Shown here: positions 23,930 through 34,728 of the stretch, piece by piece
Layout of the letters: each line of letters opens with the position of its first letter
Position numbering within the stretch: the stretch's first letter is position 1
DNA from: Sepiola atlantica
Lineage: Eukaryota; Mollusca; Cephalopoda; Sepiida; Sepiolidae
Assembly: GCA_963556195.1 (NCBI GenBank)
Contig: OY744519.1
Span: forward strand, 221,646,491-221,710,490
Length of the DNA stretch: 64,000 nt
Reading direction: 5' to 3'
Notes under the pieces: generated by a model
What the model was told of the DNA's origin: nothing
The model's input: only the letters and a program-made list of their open reading frames with translations
Databases searched by the model: none
Translations under genes and position numbers: made by a program

Positions 23930-24065
23930 ATGAAGATAGAGAATTGTACATAAATTAATACAAATTTTATTACATCGAAAGTTCAGATGCAAGGAGTTAC
24001 ATTAATCCTTAAACCATGGTTTTTCAAAGATAAAACTCTTCTCGTCAGAGGATAAATCTGGTAAT
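23930..24065 (+). repeat. Diverged copy of the CAAGG...GTTTTTCAAAGAT interspersed repeat
   Basis: GCAAGGAGTTACATTAATCC followed by TTTTTCAAAGATAAAACTC and TCAGAGGATAAAT corresponds to the better-kept copies at 41.3-41.5 kb and (reversed) 27.2 and 45.7-45.9 kb. Confidence 0.5.
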
Positions 24066-24336
24066 ATGGTATTTATATCAATTAAATATTACCTAGTTCC
24101 ATTTCACTTTGAAAAAATTGAAGCATAAAAACCAAAAGGGATTGGGGATAAAGAAGTTAAAAAATAAAATAAAATAAAATAAAAAATAAAGAATAAAATA
24201 AAAGGCCGGGAAGTGAAAGTTAGCAGTATTGGGAGGTGATTTTGTAGATAGTTAATAGCTAAAGTAACGTATTGAGCTTTATTTTATCGAGATAGATCAC
24301 TACGATATTTCCCTTATCGTTAATTCTATTATCATT

Positions 24337-24337
24337 A

Positions 24338-24420
<83 letters not shown>
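24337..24420. repeat. (TA)n microsatellite, mariner target
   Basis: Pure AT run ending exactly where the mariner left terminus begins. Confidence 0.97.
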
Positions 24421-24423
<3 letters not shown>

Positions 24424-25751
24424 GGTGTTTCAAAAGTCTTGGGAACATTACAAATGCGTATATCTCATGAACTATTCCGGGTAGAAAAATGAAACTGGTG
24501 CCATTTTAAAGCTTGCTTAATCAAGTTTTTGGTCATACTAATGATTTTCGTGTTATCTTTCCAGGTGCAGTAATGGCGTTCTCTAAACAAGACAAGGCAT
24601 TTTGCGTCCTCCAATTTGCAAAGACTGAATCGTGGACATGTGTTCAGCGTGCATTTCGCAGGAAATTTAAAAAAGAAGACCCTGAAAGGAAATCCATTGT
24701 CAGATGGCATGCTAAATTTGTGAAAGATGGGTGTTTGTGCCCAAGTAAGCGAACAGGTCGCCCTTCAACTTCAGAAGATGCAGTTGAGCAAGTTCGGACA
24801 GCCTTTCAGCGGAGCCCCCGTAAATCAGTGAGAAGAGCCAGCGGGGAACTTCAGCTTGCTCCAGCAACTGTCTGGCGTGTCTTAAGGAAACGACTGCAAA
24901 TAGTACCTTACAAGCTAAAGTTGGTCCAAAAGTTGAAGGACACTGATAAGCCACTTCGCCGTGACTTTTGCATTGCAATGCAAGAGAAGTTGGAAGATAA
25001 CGGCTTTGATGACCGGCTTGTTTTTAGCGATGAGGCGACCTTCCATCTGAATGGCAAAGTTAACAAGCATAACACTCGCATATGGGGTACTGAGAATCCT
25101 CATGAACTTCTTGAGCACGAGCGAGATTCACCAAAAGTGAACGTGTTTTGTGCAATTTCCAAGAAAGGTGTCTATGGACCGTTCTTCTTTGAAGGGGCAA
25201 CTATCACTGGTGAATCCTATCTCAACATGCTGGAAGACTGGTTAATGGCTCAGTTGGAACAAGCAGAATCTGATGACTTCATTTTTCAACAAGATGGTGC
25301 ACCACCACACTGGAGTCTTAGAGTAAGGCAGTTTCTTAACACAAGGCTGCCTGGTAGATGGATTGGGAGATCTGGGCGAGGTGATGACGTTCTCATGCCC
25401 TGGCCTCATAGGTCTCCAGATCTTACCCCGTGTGACTTTTTCCTTTGGGGCTTTGTCAAGCAACAAGTCTATGTGCCGCCCCTTCCAAGAGATATTGACG
25501 AACTAAAGGCTCGAGTAACGGCAGTTGTGATAACCATTGACGTCAAGATGCTGGAACGCGTTTGGCAGGAAATGGACTATCGACTAGATGTCTGCCGTGT
25601 GACGAATGGTGCTCATATTGAGCGACTTTGAAGATTCCCCACAAAACTTGAAACCTTAACCTTTCCAACGGTACCAATTTCATTTTTCAACTCCTAATAG
25701 TTTTTGAGTTATTAAAAATCGTTATGTTCCCAAGACTTTTGAAACACCCTG
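24421..25751 (+). mobile_element. Tc1/mariner-superfamily element, structurally complete
   Basis: The left end CAGGGTGTTTCAAAAGTCTT (continuing GGGAACAT) is perfectly inverted at the right end, giving 28-bp identical TIRs. Flanking (TA)n is consistent with TA target duplication. The 1331-bp element contains one uninterrupted transposase frame, so it may be recently active. Confidence 0.93.
24573..25631 (+). CDS. Mariner-type transposase (352 aa), intact
   Basis: The ATG at 24573 (M-A-F-S-K-Q-D-K-A-F) is preferred over an in-frame ATG at 24513 because the family usually begins just before the first helix-turn-helix. The N-terminus has two DNA-binding HTH regions joined by G-R-P-S-T-S-E-D. The catalytic residues are Asp about 153 (F-S-D-E-A-T-F-H), Asp about 241 (Q-Q-D-G-A-P-P-H-W) and Asp about 288 (T-P-C-D-F-F-L-W). 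There are 46 residues between the second and third Asp, more than the 34 of classical mariner. The enzyme would bind the TIRs and cut and paste into TA. No stop or shift is seen and the length is normal. Confidence 0.92.
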   Translation: MAFSKQDKAFCVLQFAKTESWTCVQRAFRRKFKKEDPERKSIVRWHAKFVKDGCLCPSKRTGRPSTSEDAVEQVRTAFQRSPRKSVRRASGELQLAPATVWRVLRKRLQIVPYKLKLVQKLKDTDKPLRRDFCIAMQEKLEDNGFDDRLVFSDEATFHLNGKVNKHNTRIWGTENPHELLEHERDSPKVNVFCAISKKGVYGPFFFEGATITGESYLNMLEDWLMAQLEQAESDDFIFQQDGAPPHWSLRVRQFLNTRLPGRWIGRSGRGDDVLMPWPHRSPDLTPCDFFLWGFVKQQVYVPPLPRDIDELKARVTAVVITIDVKMLERVWQEMDYRLDVCRVTNGAHIERL

Positions 25752-25753
25752 TA

Positions 25754-25821
<68 letters not shown>
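25752..25821. repeat. (TA)n microsatellite
   Basis: AT run immediately right of the mariner terminus, with one CA interruption. Confidence 0.97.
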
Positions 25822-25822
<1 letters not shown>

Positions 25823-25824
<2 letters not shown>

Positions 25825-26700
25825 TAGCGAACCCCGTGGGTATTCTACTGTGCTTATTACAGCAATCCGTATAATTTACTGTTAGTTTGAAATAATAAAT
25901 GTCTGTCAGGGTCAATACTATTAAGAAAAAAAAACGACCCCTCTTATTTGGTAAAAATAATTGTCAGCTAAATATTCTTTAAATAAATAAAACGAATTCT
26001 TTATTTCTTTATTTAGAATTGCAGCAATTTAATTCTCTTTAAAACAATAAATATTCTTACTGTAAAAATAATTGTTAGTTAAATATTCTTCGAATCAATC
26101 AACCAAATGTAACTTCTTTAAATTTATTTAAAATTATACTGTTTTAAACAGAGACAATTGCAAGTTCTAATCGAAAACAGAAAATCATTCAATTTTTATT
26201 CTTATTCTTCGCCAATCAAAATACAAACAAACAAGAAGCGAACTTCAGTAATAAATAAACAAATTTAGTGTTTTTTGTATCCCCAACGAAGAAAAATATA
26301 CCGCCGTGTATTAAATAAAGAGCTTATTTCGAAAGTCCGTATAGATTTCCAAGTTCGACAAAATGCACCTAAAGAAAGTCGGAGGTTACATCGGCTGAAA
26401 CGTTGTGAGAATAACATTGAATATAGTAGTGTGGATAATTCAAATAACACAAACAAACAAGAAGCGAACTTCATGAATAAATAAATAAATTTGATGCTTT
26501 TAGGAATAGGCTTCAAAATCCATTAATTCTATTTTGAAAAGTAAAAAATAAATAAAATTAATTGGCAGCACTTTTTGTATCCGCCATTATACCCCACTAT
26601 CCGCCGGGATTTGTTTCACGTGACTCAAATGAACCAATCAATCGCAATCATTTAAAAATAAAGAATCGTCTTCATTATTAAAAATACGCACCGAGTTGTC
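25823..26700. repeat. Composite of dispersed repeats
   Basis: It starts TGCTAGCGAACCCCGTGGGT after (TA)n. GACAATTGCAAGTTCTAATC (26152) matches 23.7 kb. AAACAAACAAGAAGCGAACT occurs twice (about 26223 and 26450) as a direct repeat. Small frames here show no recognised domain. Confidence 0.5.
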
Positions 26701-27317
26701 ATTTTATTACACCACCCAATGAATGTAATATTTTTATTTTCTGTTTATTTTATTTTGTTACTCATAAAAATAGAATTAACGGTGATTGATTTTCCACACA
26801 TCATTATGTATTTTTTACTTTTCGGTTTGTTATTAAGTGTATTATCTTTTGAGCTATACTTAATACTTTCTAGATCGAACAAATATCTCGGCCTCACAGA
26901 AATAGCCTTTTCCGTAATCGGTCAGTGAATGAGATATCCTTAATACACTGTGGCAATTTCTATTTTTGTTCCACTTAGAAGCAATCCTTTTCGTGGGTAC
27001 ATACATTTTCTACAATTCAAAAACGAGAGTTTTTCTAAACATTAAAACTATTCTATGTGACCTATTTGCGTTGTGTCAGTTGTTTACACATTATAATTCC
27101 TTATTTTATATTTCTCCCGGGCAACGCCGGGCGACGGGTCTTGCTAGTACAGAATAAAATAAACATTACTGACTTAAGGCTTCTAACCGATCATAGGTGA
27201 AAAGCCTTGGCTTAATGAAAGAAAAATAAACACGTTTTTACCGTGTACACCTTGCGTTGAACAATCGAAGTTGAAATAGATTTGTCATTCGTGCATCTTT
27301 ATCTCTCTTCTTTCATT

Positions 27318-27333
<16 letters not shown>
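26701..27333. repeat. Repeat relics incl. GC-rich end and reversed CAAGG family copy
   Basis: The CCCGGGCAACGCCGGGCGAC end with CTTGCTAGTAC (27112-27150) resembles ends at 7152, 22150 and 31340. From 27195 to 27315 a reversed copy of the family at 41.3 kb is seen (AAAAGCCTTGGCTTAATGAA to ATTTGTCATTCG). (CT)n then leads into (TA)n. Confidence 0.5.
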
Positions 27334-27379
<46 letters not shown>

Positions 27380-27380
27380 A
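27317..27380. repeat. (CT)n(TA)n microsatellite
   Basis: CT repeats pass directly into TA repeats, with one AAA interruption. Confidence 0.95.
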
Positions 27381-27831
27381 GTGTTTTAAGGTTCATATTT
27401 TTTTTTAAAGCATCTATTGTTAAATTTAAGAAGGAATAGGTAAAATAAATACCTTTTGAAGCATTAAGATTTAAAAAAAAATATGAACCTTAAAACACTT
27501 ATACAAATCACGTGCTGCATTCACGTTCTTCATATTTGATAGTGGGAAACAACAGCTAACCCATTTGGCTCGGCTGTAATAACAACAACAAGCCGGTAGG
27601 AGAGAGAAAACAAATACAAATCCGATGACATCAGGATATATTACACACCGAGGATGCCAGGTTTTGGCGAAATATTTGTATCACTTTAAACTAACAAAAA
27701 AAAAATGCTAGTTTATAATAAAAAAAAAGGAAAAAAAAAATCGGTTTCGATTTATTATTTTTCTTTTTTATAAAAAAAATTGATATCGCATCTTAATGCT
27801 TCAAAAGGTATTTATTTCACCTATTCCTTCT
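27381..27831. repeat. Imperfect inverted repeat around AT-rich sequence
   Basis: AAGTGTTTTAAGGTTCATAT (27380) is inverted at 27480-27503, and GGTAAAATAAATACCTTTTG with AAGCATTAAGAT (27437-27470) is inverted at 27793-27828. These overlapping foldbacks carry no gene. Confidence 0.6.
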
Positions 27832-27847
27832 TATATATATATATATA

Positions 27848-27984
27848 CAGGGTGTCTCAAAAAAATGTACTCACTCGTAGAATGACGAGAAAACTTTGCT
27901 TCATCGCTCCACAATTTTGTGTGCAAACTCGACATCTTCTGCACATTCTGCCATTCTAAGAGTGAGTACATTTTTTGAGACACC

Positions 27985-27987
<3 letters not shown>
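27848..27987. mobile_element. 140-bp MITE with mariner-like TIRs
   Basis: CAGGGTGTCTCAAAAAAATG plus TACTCACTC at the left is inverted at the right over roughly 40 bp. TA repeats flank both sides. The CAGGGTGT terminus resembles the intact mariner, but the inner TIR bases differ, so a related rather than the same transposase would be needed. Confidence 0.85.

Positions 27988-28068
<81 letters not shown>
27988..28068. repeat. (TA)n microsatellite
   Basis: Pure AT run next to the MITE. Confidence 0.97.
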
Positions 28069-28070
<2 letters not shown>

Positions 28071-28175
28071 ACTAAATGGATAATAAAAGGCTGTATTTTT
28101 ACAGATATAGTATCTCACATGTATACTGTTCAGCGGCAAAAAGGGCAATACCCCATACCTATAGTCTGAATTGGG

Positions 28176-28430
28176 TTGGGAGCCTCTGCCATTGAATCTC
28201 TTATTGATGCTGAAATTCGATACCGATTGGTCGATTTAGTTTCACAAGATGTCATTACATATTACATGAATCATGAGCTTTGTAGAAATATACATATTCA
28301 TTTATCATGCACAAATGATGGTACATGCTGCAAAAGAAACCCCAGCCAGTTAAAAAAGAAAGCTCAAACAGATATTAACAATAATCAAGTTGGAAGTTTT
28401 CAGACAGAGATTTCCCAATGGCGGAAATAG
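28176..28430 (+). CDS. Unrecognised 84-codon open frame
   Basis: An open frame from 28176 ending in TAG at 28428. Composition is protein-like (several Cys, a basic C-terminus R-N-P-S-Q-L-K-K-K) and not a simple repeat. No motif is recognised, no clear splice acceptor lies upstream, and no promoter is obvious. It could be a fragment of a transposon or a retropseudogene. Treat as unproven. Confidence 0.2.
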   Translation: MGASAIESLIDAEIRYRLVDLVSQDVITYYMNHELCRNIHIHLSCTNDGTCCKRNPSQLKKKAQTDINNNQVGSFQTEISQWRK

Positions 28431-28614
28431 AAAAAATTACTGTCGACAAGCATTTATTTATATCATTATATAGTCTCCTTTTTAAGATTTGTTGTTATCC
28501 ATATAATGTTTAATATTGTAATACCTTTAACTTTATGAAATAATTTGGTACATATTAAACTAGAAGAAGTGACTAATCTGGCATTACAATAGGAAGGAAT
28601 AAGAATAATGAAAC

Positions 28615-28745
28615 TGGACAGCAACTTTCCTGGTGCACCAACCACTAGTCTCTCCCTCTTGCACAGGGTCTAACAAAGAGTCTCTAAATTACTTTGCCCC
28701 ACACTGTCAACCAAACTCTGGTCATAGACCCATCGCCGCAAATGT
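28615..28745 (+). pseudogene. Short CR1-like LINE fragment
   Basis: CTAGTCTCTCCCTCTTGCAC AGGGTCTAA and CAACCAAACTCTGG align with 5155-5245 of the LINE upstream, in the same orientation, with many changes. Confidence 0.45.
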
Positions 28746-28769
28746 TGAAAAAAAAATAGTAATATATCC

Positions 28770-29133
28770 ACGTGACTCACTCTATTTCCTCGAATACGTA
28801 TTCTATAATTCATAATAAGTTCAATAGTTCATGATGGTGGCAAGCACATACATTTTATTGACGCTAACGGGTGTACAAATCCCTTTAAGAATGTAATATT
28901 ACTTAATATGAATCAGAGTTTAATGTAGAGCAATTCTTTTCTCTGTTAACTATTTTGTATCTAACTTATTTAAAAGTTTTTTTGAGGATTGGTGCGAGTT
29001 TTGGTTGGCGCACCCTCTAAATAATAAATTTTACAAAAAATAATGTGCCATGTTACTCACCGAGTTGCCTAGAATATATATTCCAAAATCCATAATAATC
29101 GGTTGATAAAATTTTTTTAAATATATATATATA

Positions 29134-29195
<62 letters not shown>

Positions 29196-29335
29196 TCTTA
29201 AATGTAACATTTACAGAAAGAACAATGTGCTTATGTGATGCACCGTGTTGCCTAGAATATATATTCGTGTTTCCTAGAATATGTATTCCAAAATTCATAA
29301 TGATCGGTTCATTAGTTTAGGAGATTACCCAATAC
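28770..29335. repeat. Three partial copies of a GTTGCCTAGAATATATATTC repeat
   Basis: CCTAGAATATATATTCCAAA with ATNCATAATNATCGGTT occurs near 29068 and 29250, and a diverged form near 28788. (TA)n lies between (29121-29190). Confidence 0.6.
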
Positions 29336-29611
29336 ATATATACGCACTGTTTTCAACGCTATACCTATGTGCAGTTGGATAAGAGACTATTTTCCATATC
29401 TATCAGGTGGCAACTTTCAGTAATCTGCTATATATGACTCTAGCTGGAATTGCCAGCCTTAATTGGTGCGCTTTTCACAAAAGTGTTAACCTTTATTGGA
29501 AGACATCTGCAGTTATAGGATTGGCTTTGTGGTATTTTACTACATTTGCTGATAACACTACTACAAAAATCATGTTTTCTCTCTCTGCTTTTTAACGTCA
29601 ACAACCATGCC

Positions 29612-30269
29612 GAAGTCTGGACACTTTCTGACAAATCAAAATTAATATTCAGGTTAGAGTAAAGGTAAGTGTTATGGTTAAGGTTAAGGGTTAGGGTTAG
29701 GGTTAGAGTTAGTGTTAGGGGTAGGTTATGGGTAAGTGTTATGGTTAAAGGTTAGGGTCAGGGTTAAGGTTAGGTTTAAGGGTTAGGGGTAAGGTTAGGG
29801 CTAGGGATTAGGGTTAATCTTTTTTTTTTCTTACCAAAATTGAACTTTCATCGAACGTTTTGTAGAAGAGGGCCGCCAAAAAAATACATCGTCATTCCCC
29901 ACTCTCACATTGAAAACAGAGAAAAGGCGGGGGTAGTAAAAAGAAAGCGTCCGACTGAAGAGGGTGAAATATATTAAGGTAACTAAGTAGTTGCATCGTT
30001 TCCCTTATATTTCTGCCGTGATGTAAAACCACACATCCGTACGGCGAGAAATGAGGATTTCATCTATCGTAATGTAAATAAATGAACTCTAACCCGATGT
30101 ATTTTGTATGGCGAGAAATGAGGGTTTCACCGATCTCAAAATAAAGACCAACACCCCGTAACACTAACCCTAACTCTATTAGGAATTTGGTTGAATAAAA
30201 ATAAAAATGCACATAAGCATGGACAATTGCGAAGTCTGGACACTTTCTGACAAATCAAAATTAATATTC
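29612..30269 (+). repeat. Telomere-like unit flanked by 39-bp direct repeats
   Basis: GAAGTCTGGACACTTTCTGA and on (39 bp) is repeated identically at 29612-29650 and 30231-30269. Between them lie about 170 bp of degenerate TTAGGG repeat and about 405 bp of single-copy-like sequence ending with CCCTAA motifs. The inner unit recurs almost identically, split by an LTR element, at 34245-36690. Confidence 0.85.
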
Positions 30270-30298
30270 TGTATGATTTTTCTACATTGTTGTCTTCA

Positions 30299-30378
30299 CC
30301 CTGAAAAAGCATTTCAATAAATGCGAAACGTTGATGAATACATAAATCACATAGTTTTTGGCTTTCCTTTTTTCATTT

Positions 30379-30380
<2 letters not shown>
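30299..30380 (+). repeat. Retroelement tail with CTGA-stem-GAAACG hairpin
   Basis: CCTGAAAAAGCATTTCAATA AATGCGAAACGTTGATG forms a GCATT/AATGC hairpin followed by a pyrimidine-rich stretch (GGCTTTCCTTTTTTCATTTT) and (TA)n. Similar tails lie at 42.1 kb (reverse) and 45.05 kb. Confidence 0.6.
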
Positions 30381-30425
<45 letters not shown>

Positions 30426-30602
30426 AGTTATGAAAATATATTTATGGCAATTAAGCTACACAGAGGATCCTCCGTTTGATCCTCGAGGGGAATCTTCAGG
30501 CTAAAATGCATGGCGTTAGTTTTGCCGGGTGTATTTATATACACGGCTAGCTAGTTAAGTTAACCAATCCGATTCTTTGTTGTTCTCTTAACCAATCGTT
30601 GG

Positions 30603-30674
<72 letters not shown>

Positions 30675-30823
30675 CTTATTTGTAATATAGCAGGAAAAAT
30701 CCCAGCAGAGTGCTCGATTAATTGAGAATTAAAGTTAAATTTTTAAATTAAGAGCGTAATATTTATTTATTTTGGTGCTTGAAACCGACGATACGAATGT
30801 TGTACTAATTTTTCTGTAACAAA

Positions 30824-30895
<72 letters not shown>

Positions 30896-30900
30896 GTGAA
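30380..30900. repeat. (TA)n runs and interspersed repeat pieces
   Basis: TA runs at 30380-30422, 30606-30672 and 30824-30891. The piece GAAACCGACGATACGAATGT (30781) with TTTTTCTGTAACAAA recurs at 31243 and 41165, each time next to (TA)n, suggesting a shared repeat end. Confidence 0.7.
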
Positions 30901-31281
30901 TGGGAGATCACCCCTATCAGAGGGCTCGATTATTAAAAGAATAAAAATAAGAACGTAATATTTATTCATATATGTATTATAGAAGATAAGAACAGCATCG
31001 ATACCATCGGTTTCAATTCAAAACCAGGGGGCCCCTTTACTGGACACTAGTATGCGTCTGTTTAAATGCACAGAAAAGAAACAAAACTATTTTGGCTTGC
31101 TCCCAATGAAAATATCGGCAGTATTTTCGGGTGGAAATGCCTAATTAGTTACACAACGCGCGAGCCGCCATTTTCCAGCGAGGTAGACAGAGGCTTAAGA
31201 GTGTCCGGTAAAGGAGGCCAATCATAGATCCTCTTAGTTTGAATTTGAAACAGACGGTACCAATGTTGTTCTGATTTTATG

Positions 31282-31332
<51 letters not shown>
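30901..31332. repeat. Repeat-derived stretch ending in (TA)n
   Basis: GGCTCGATTATTAAAAGAAT resembles 30709-30735, and GACGGTACCAATGTTGTTCT (31253) matches the shared end noted upstream. TA run 31285-31332. No gene is seen. Confidence 0.5.
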
Positions 31333-31333
<1 letters not shown>

Positions 31334-31851
31334 TACCAAAAACTTCCTACCCTCCGGGCGGCAATTACTGACGCTGTAGTCTTCTTTACAGAAACAAAAA
31401 AAAGTAATTTTCATTTGACATTTTGGTACCGAAATTTAAAAAAATTGATGATTGTCGTAGTGTTATTTGATATATTCTAATATGGGGTAAATATACTGTG
31501 CATGGGCATCGTCAAATTTTGTTGTTTAGAAAACAAAAAACAAAAAGGTTAATTGATATGGTCTTTAAGATATTCAACGTCGATACATTTTATTTTGTTT
31601 CGGCATAAAATTAAAATAAATCCCCCATTAAAACTGTGTGTATAATGAAATGAATAAACACACGGGTGGAACGTCGATTGGTTAAATATTTCACTTTTAT
31701 ATTACTGAGTAATTCGAAAGGGCTACTTTGTATTTTTCAATTTTATTATAAAAGAAAGAAAAATACGTTAAGAATATTAAAGAAAAATACTTTTTTTTGT
31801 AATTTAGAAAAATTAGAGGAAGTTTATTTCTTTTCTATGACAAATTTTTAA

Positions 31852-31854
<3 letters not shown>
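31333..31854. other. AT-rich stretch, no gene seen
   Basis: It starts with a CTACCCTCCGGGCGGCAATT block like the end at 7165. Otherwise this is low-complexity A/T sequence; a 61-codon frame at 31666 has no recognised motif. Confidence 0.5.

Positions 31855-31920
<66 letters not shown>
31855..31920. repeat. (ATC)n microsatellite
   Basis: About 22 uninterrupted ATC units. Confidence 0.98.
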
Positions 31921-31932
31921 GCTACCAACATG

Positions 31933-32152
31933 TTAACTTCTTGGCCTTTTGGCTACGAACAAAATGTAGTATCAGTACTGAATCTGCACTTAGTTTTTAT
32001 GCTCTCTGTAAGTGAAGGAGAAATCCTTCTGGACTGGGGCAATTGTACTTTTTGTTCCAATTCAGAGTGCCCATTTTGGAGGAGCTGAACTCTCCCCACG
32101 TTAAATATTGACATTGTGCCTAACTCTGCTCTCGTGGGAGGAAGTAAATAGG
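31933..32152 (+). mobile_element. U2 snRNA-headed SINE, copy 3, diverged
   Basis: AACTTCTTGGCCTTTTGGCT followed by ACGAACAAAATGTAGTATC is again the U2 RNA 5' end. The centre contains AAATCCTTCTGGACTGGGGC, shared with repeats at 23.5 and 26.9 kb. The tail CATTGTGCCTAACTCTGC to GGAGGAAGTAAATAGG resembles those of copies 1 and 2, followed by (AAC)n at 32153-32178. Confidence 0.7.
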
Positions 32153-32179
32153 AACAACAACAACAACAACAACAACAAA

Positions 32180-33008
32180 AACAAATTTATAAAAAAAAAA
32201 TAAACGCATGTATTTAATTATTAACAGATTAGAAAATATTAATTCATTAGAAACTTAAAAATCAATTAAATATGCAAATGAGAAGCTGAGAGGATGATAT
32301 CATGATGAACGAACTACATACACTGACGCCCCCCCCCCCCAAGGAGGGCTTAATGCCGGGGAGAATGATTACATGACAACAAAATAGATAGTACACTAAC
32401 TCATCCACACACTAATCCTGAGGAAATGGTATCGTAAGTAACAAATGTATACTGTACGGAGTTTCCCTTCGAAATGGGGAGGTAATGTCTGGGAGGAATG
32501 TATCATGACGAATAAAAATATACTACAGAGAATTAAATAAGCATAAACCTTTTTAATGTCAATATAGTTAGAATAGGTGGAAAAAACTTTTGCATTTATT
32601 TATTTAGATGACATTAAAAACCATGGCAAGTTTCATTGTGGACGTGAAACGCCTAAATGAAAATGGCTGGAAAAATATAGTCGCCATCTTTATAAACAAA
32701 GATGAATATGCTAGCTAAGGAAGAACGATAACTTTCAAAATTTTCTAGTTACAAAATACATGTTTATTATAAACTTGAGTTATCGTTCATTCTTAGCTAG
32801 TATTATGGTGAACGAACATATACTACACTCCTTCCACCCACCCCCTGACAGAGGATAATATCAGTACGAACGAACACTACTTCGCTTCCACTTAAAAGGA
32901 GGAAGTCATTCTTGCGTGGACGGTCTTATGAGAACAGGACCGAAAATGCACTCCCCCGTCCCCCTAAAAAAATATTCTGACTAAATCGAGTCTTGTTTTC
33001 TTTGCATT
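32180..33008. other. Non-coding stretch, no clear feature
   Basis: AT-rich with poly-C at 32330-32340. A loose inverted similarity (AGCTAAGGAAGAACGATAAC near 32714, reversed near 32780) is present. No gene is seen. Confidence 0.45.
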
Positions 33009-33494
33009 AATAAATGTTCCATAGGTTTCACAGGTTTCACGAACGTTTTCGATTCTTCGCCGAATCATCCTCAGGTGTCAAAAGCAAATGAATAAAAAAA
33101 AGCTGGAGAAAGAAGAGAATTTTAAAAAGACGGCGGAGAAACACGCATAGAACGTTTTTTCTCGCATTGTTCCAGGAAGTCGTTGACGATTTAAATTCAG
33201 CAACGCTGGATGTCATCACGGAACAAAATCGCATTACGTTAAGCAGGTTAAAATGTTTCCATTGGTTACACATGTGATGTTATTAATTTGAGGTTGTGTT
33301 TTTTATGTAGATAGCTTCGAGTATTTTTTTTTAAAAAATTGGTTTCGGAATGTATAATTTTAGTGTTATTAACTAGAATTTGTCTTAAATCAGAGGGAGG
33401 GCAGATTTTTGTAGATTTGCTTTTGACACCTGAGGATGATTCGACGAATAATCGAAAACGTTCGTGAAACCTATGGAACCTATGAAACATTTAT
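33009..33494. mobile_element. Element with about 80-bp inverted termini carrying hairpin motifs
   Basis: AAATGTTCCATAGGTTTCAC to GTGTCAAAAGCAAAT (33012-33089) is inverted at 33417-33494 with few differences. Each arm contains CCTGAGGATGATTCG-loop-AATCGAAAACG, a CTGANGA-stem-GAAA arrangement. The interior of about 330 bp includes a reverse frame without a recognised domain. It may be a Penelope-like or non-autonomous foldback relic. Confidence 0.6.
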
Positions 33495-33624
33495 TAATTT
33501 TTGGGCTTTAATACAAAAAGACCATCAGAAAAATTAAATAAATAAAAACAGGTATAATTTAACAGACGAATACTGTTATTATTAACAATGTTTGCATAAA
33601 TGAGAAAATGCTGCCTAAATACAC

Positions 33625-33628
<4 letters not shown>

Positions 33629-33710
<82 letters not shown>
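33629..33710. repeat. (TC)n(TA)n microsatellite
   Basis: CT repeats pass into TA repeats. Confidence 0.97.
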
Positions 33711-33711
<1 letters not shown>

Positions 33712-34169
33712 AACTTTATATAGAGAGAAAAGAGACAGCTATATAACAATTTGCTATCTGTAAATTATTTGTTTTAATATATTTAACAATAAAATATGTT
33801 TAACCTCTGACTCAAAACAATTGTTTTTATTTCCCTGAATATTATCTTCAATCATTTAAAGTACACATTTGGAAGTATTTACGTTTAAGTTGAGAGTTAG
33901 CATTTCTGCCCAGACAACAATGATGCCATTGTTTGATGGTTCGCGAAAGTAGTCATCACTCTCAGATTCTGACTCACTCTTCTTGAAGAGAATATTACAC
34001 TTAACACAAGAATCGTAAAAATAAGAGATTTTAAAAGAATACTTTTTTTTTTAGACAACAAGAGTTGTCTTTGCCAAATCGTCCCTGAAATTATTAAGGT
34101 CGCTCGGATAACGTTGAAAATTTTATGTTAGCATAAAGAGCCGAGACAGCCATTTTAAAGCCTCATTTT
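33711..34169 (-). other. Mostly non-coding; short open acidic frame on the reverse strand
   Basis: On the minus strand near 33900-34020 a frame reads C-V-K-C-N-I-L-F-K-K-S-E-S-E-S-E-S-D-D and ends W-A-E-M. It has no start or clear splice sites and could be a decayed transposase end or host exon. Otherwise the stretch is AT-rich. Confidence 0.2.
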
Positions 34170-34446
34170 TTATGTTATGGGTTAGGGTTAGGATTAGGGT
34201 TAGGGTTAGAGTTTAGTGTTAGGGTTAGTGTTAGGATTAGGGGTTAGGGTTAGAGTAAAGGTAAGTGTTATGGTTAAGGTTAAGGGTTAGGGTTAGGGGT
34301 TAGGGTTAGGGGTTAGGGTTAGAGTTAGTGTTAGGGGTAGGTTATGGGTAAGTGTTATGGTTAAAGGTTAGGGTCAGGGTTAAGGTTAGGTTTAAGGGTT
34401 AGGGGTTAGGGTTAGGGCTAGGGATAAGGGTTAATCTTTTTTTTTC
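34170..34446 (+). repeat. Degenerate (TTAGGG)n array, second copy
   Basis: From about 34247 it matches the array at 29655-29828 almost base for base (GTAAAGGTAAGTGTTATGGT, then GTTAAGG), with extra TTAGGG units. Confidence 0.9.
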
Positions 34447-34451
34447 TTACC

Positions 34452-34728
34452 TATAATGTTCTCGCTTGTCAATTGTTATGTGAATCTATTAATATTCGGC
34501 TAGCGACATAATAGATACTTATACATACAATGCGAAGCGAGACCGTAGAATGAATAAGAAAGAGGGACATGGTTTGATGTTTACGCTTCCGAGACCTTCT
34601 TCTAAAGAGAGCGATCTTCGTCAGCATTCGTTTATATATGCAAGAGAAATATACAAAGGGAGATAATTATACAATGTAAGTGAGGTAACTATGATACACG
34701 TCGTTGTCTCCAAATGCAAGACACTACA
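34452..34728 (-). repeat. 3' LTR (minus-strand element)
   Basis: 277 bp, starts TATAATGTTCTCGC on the plus strand and ends ACACTACA. Confidence 0.88.
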
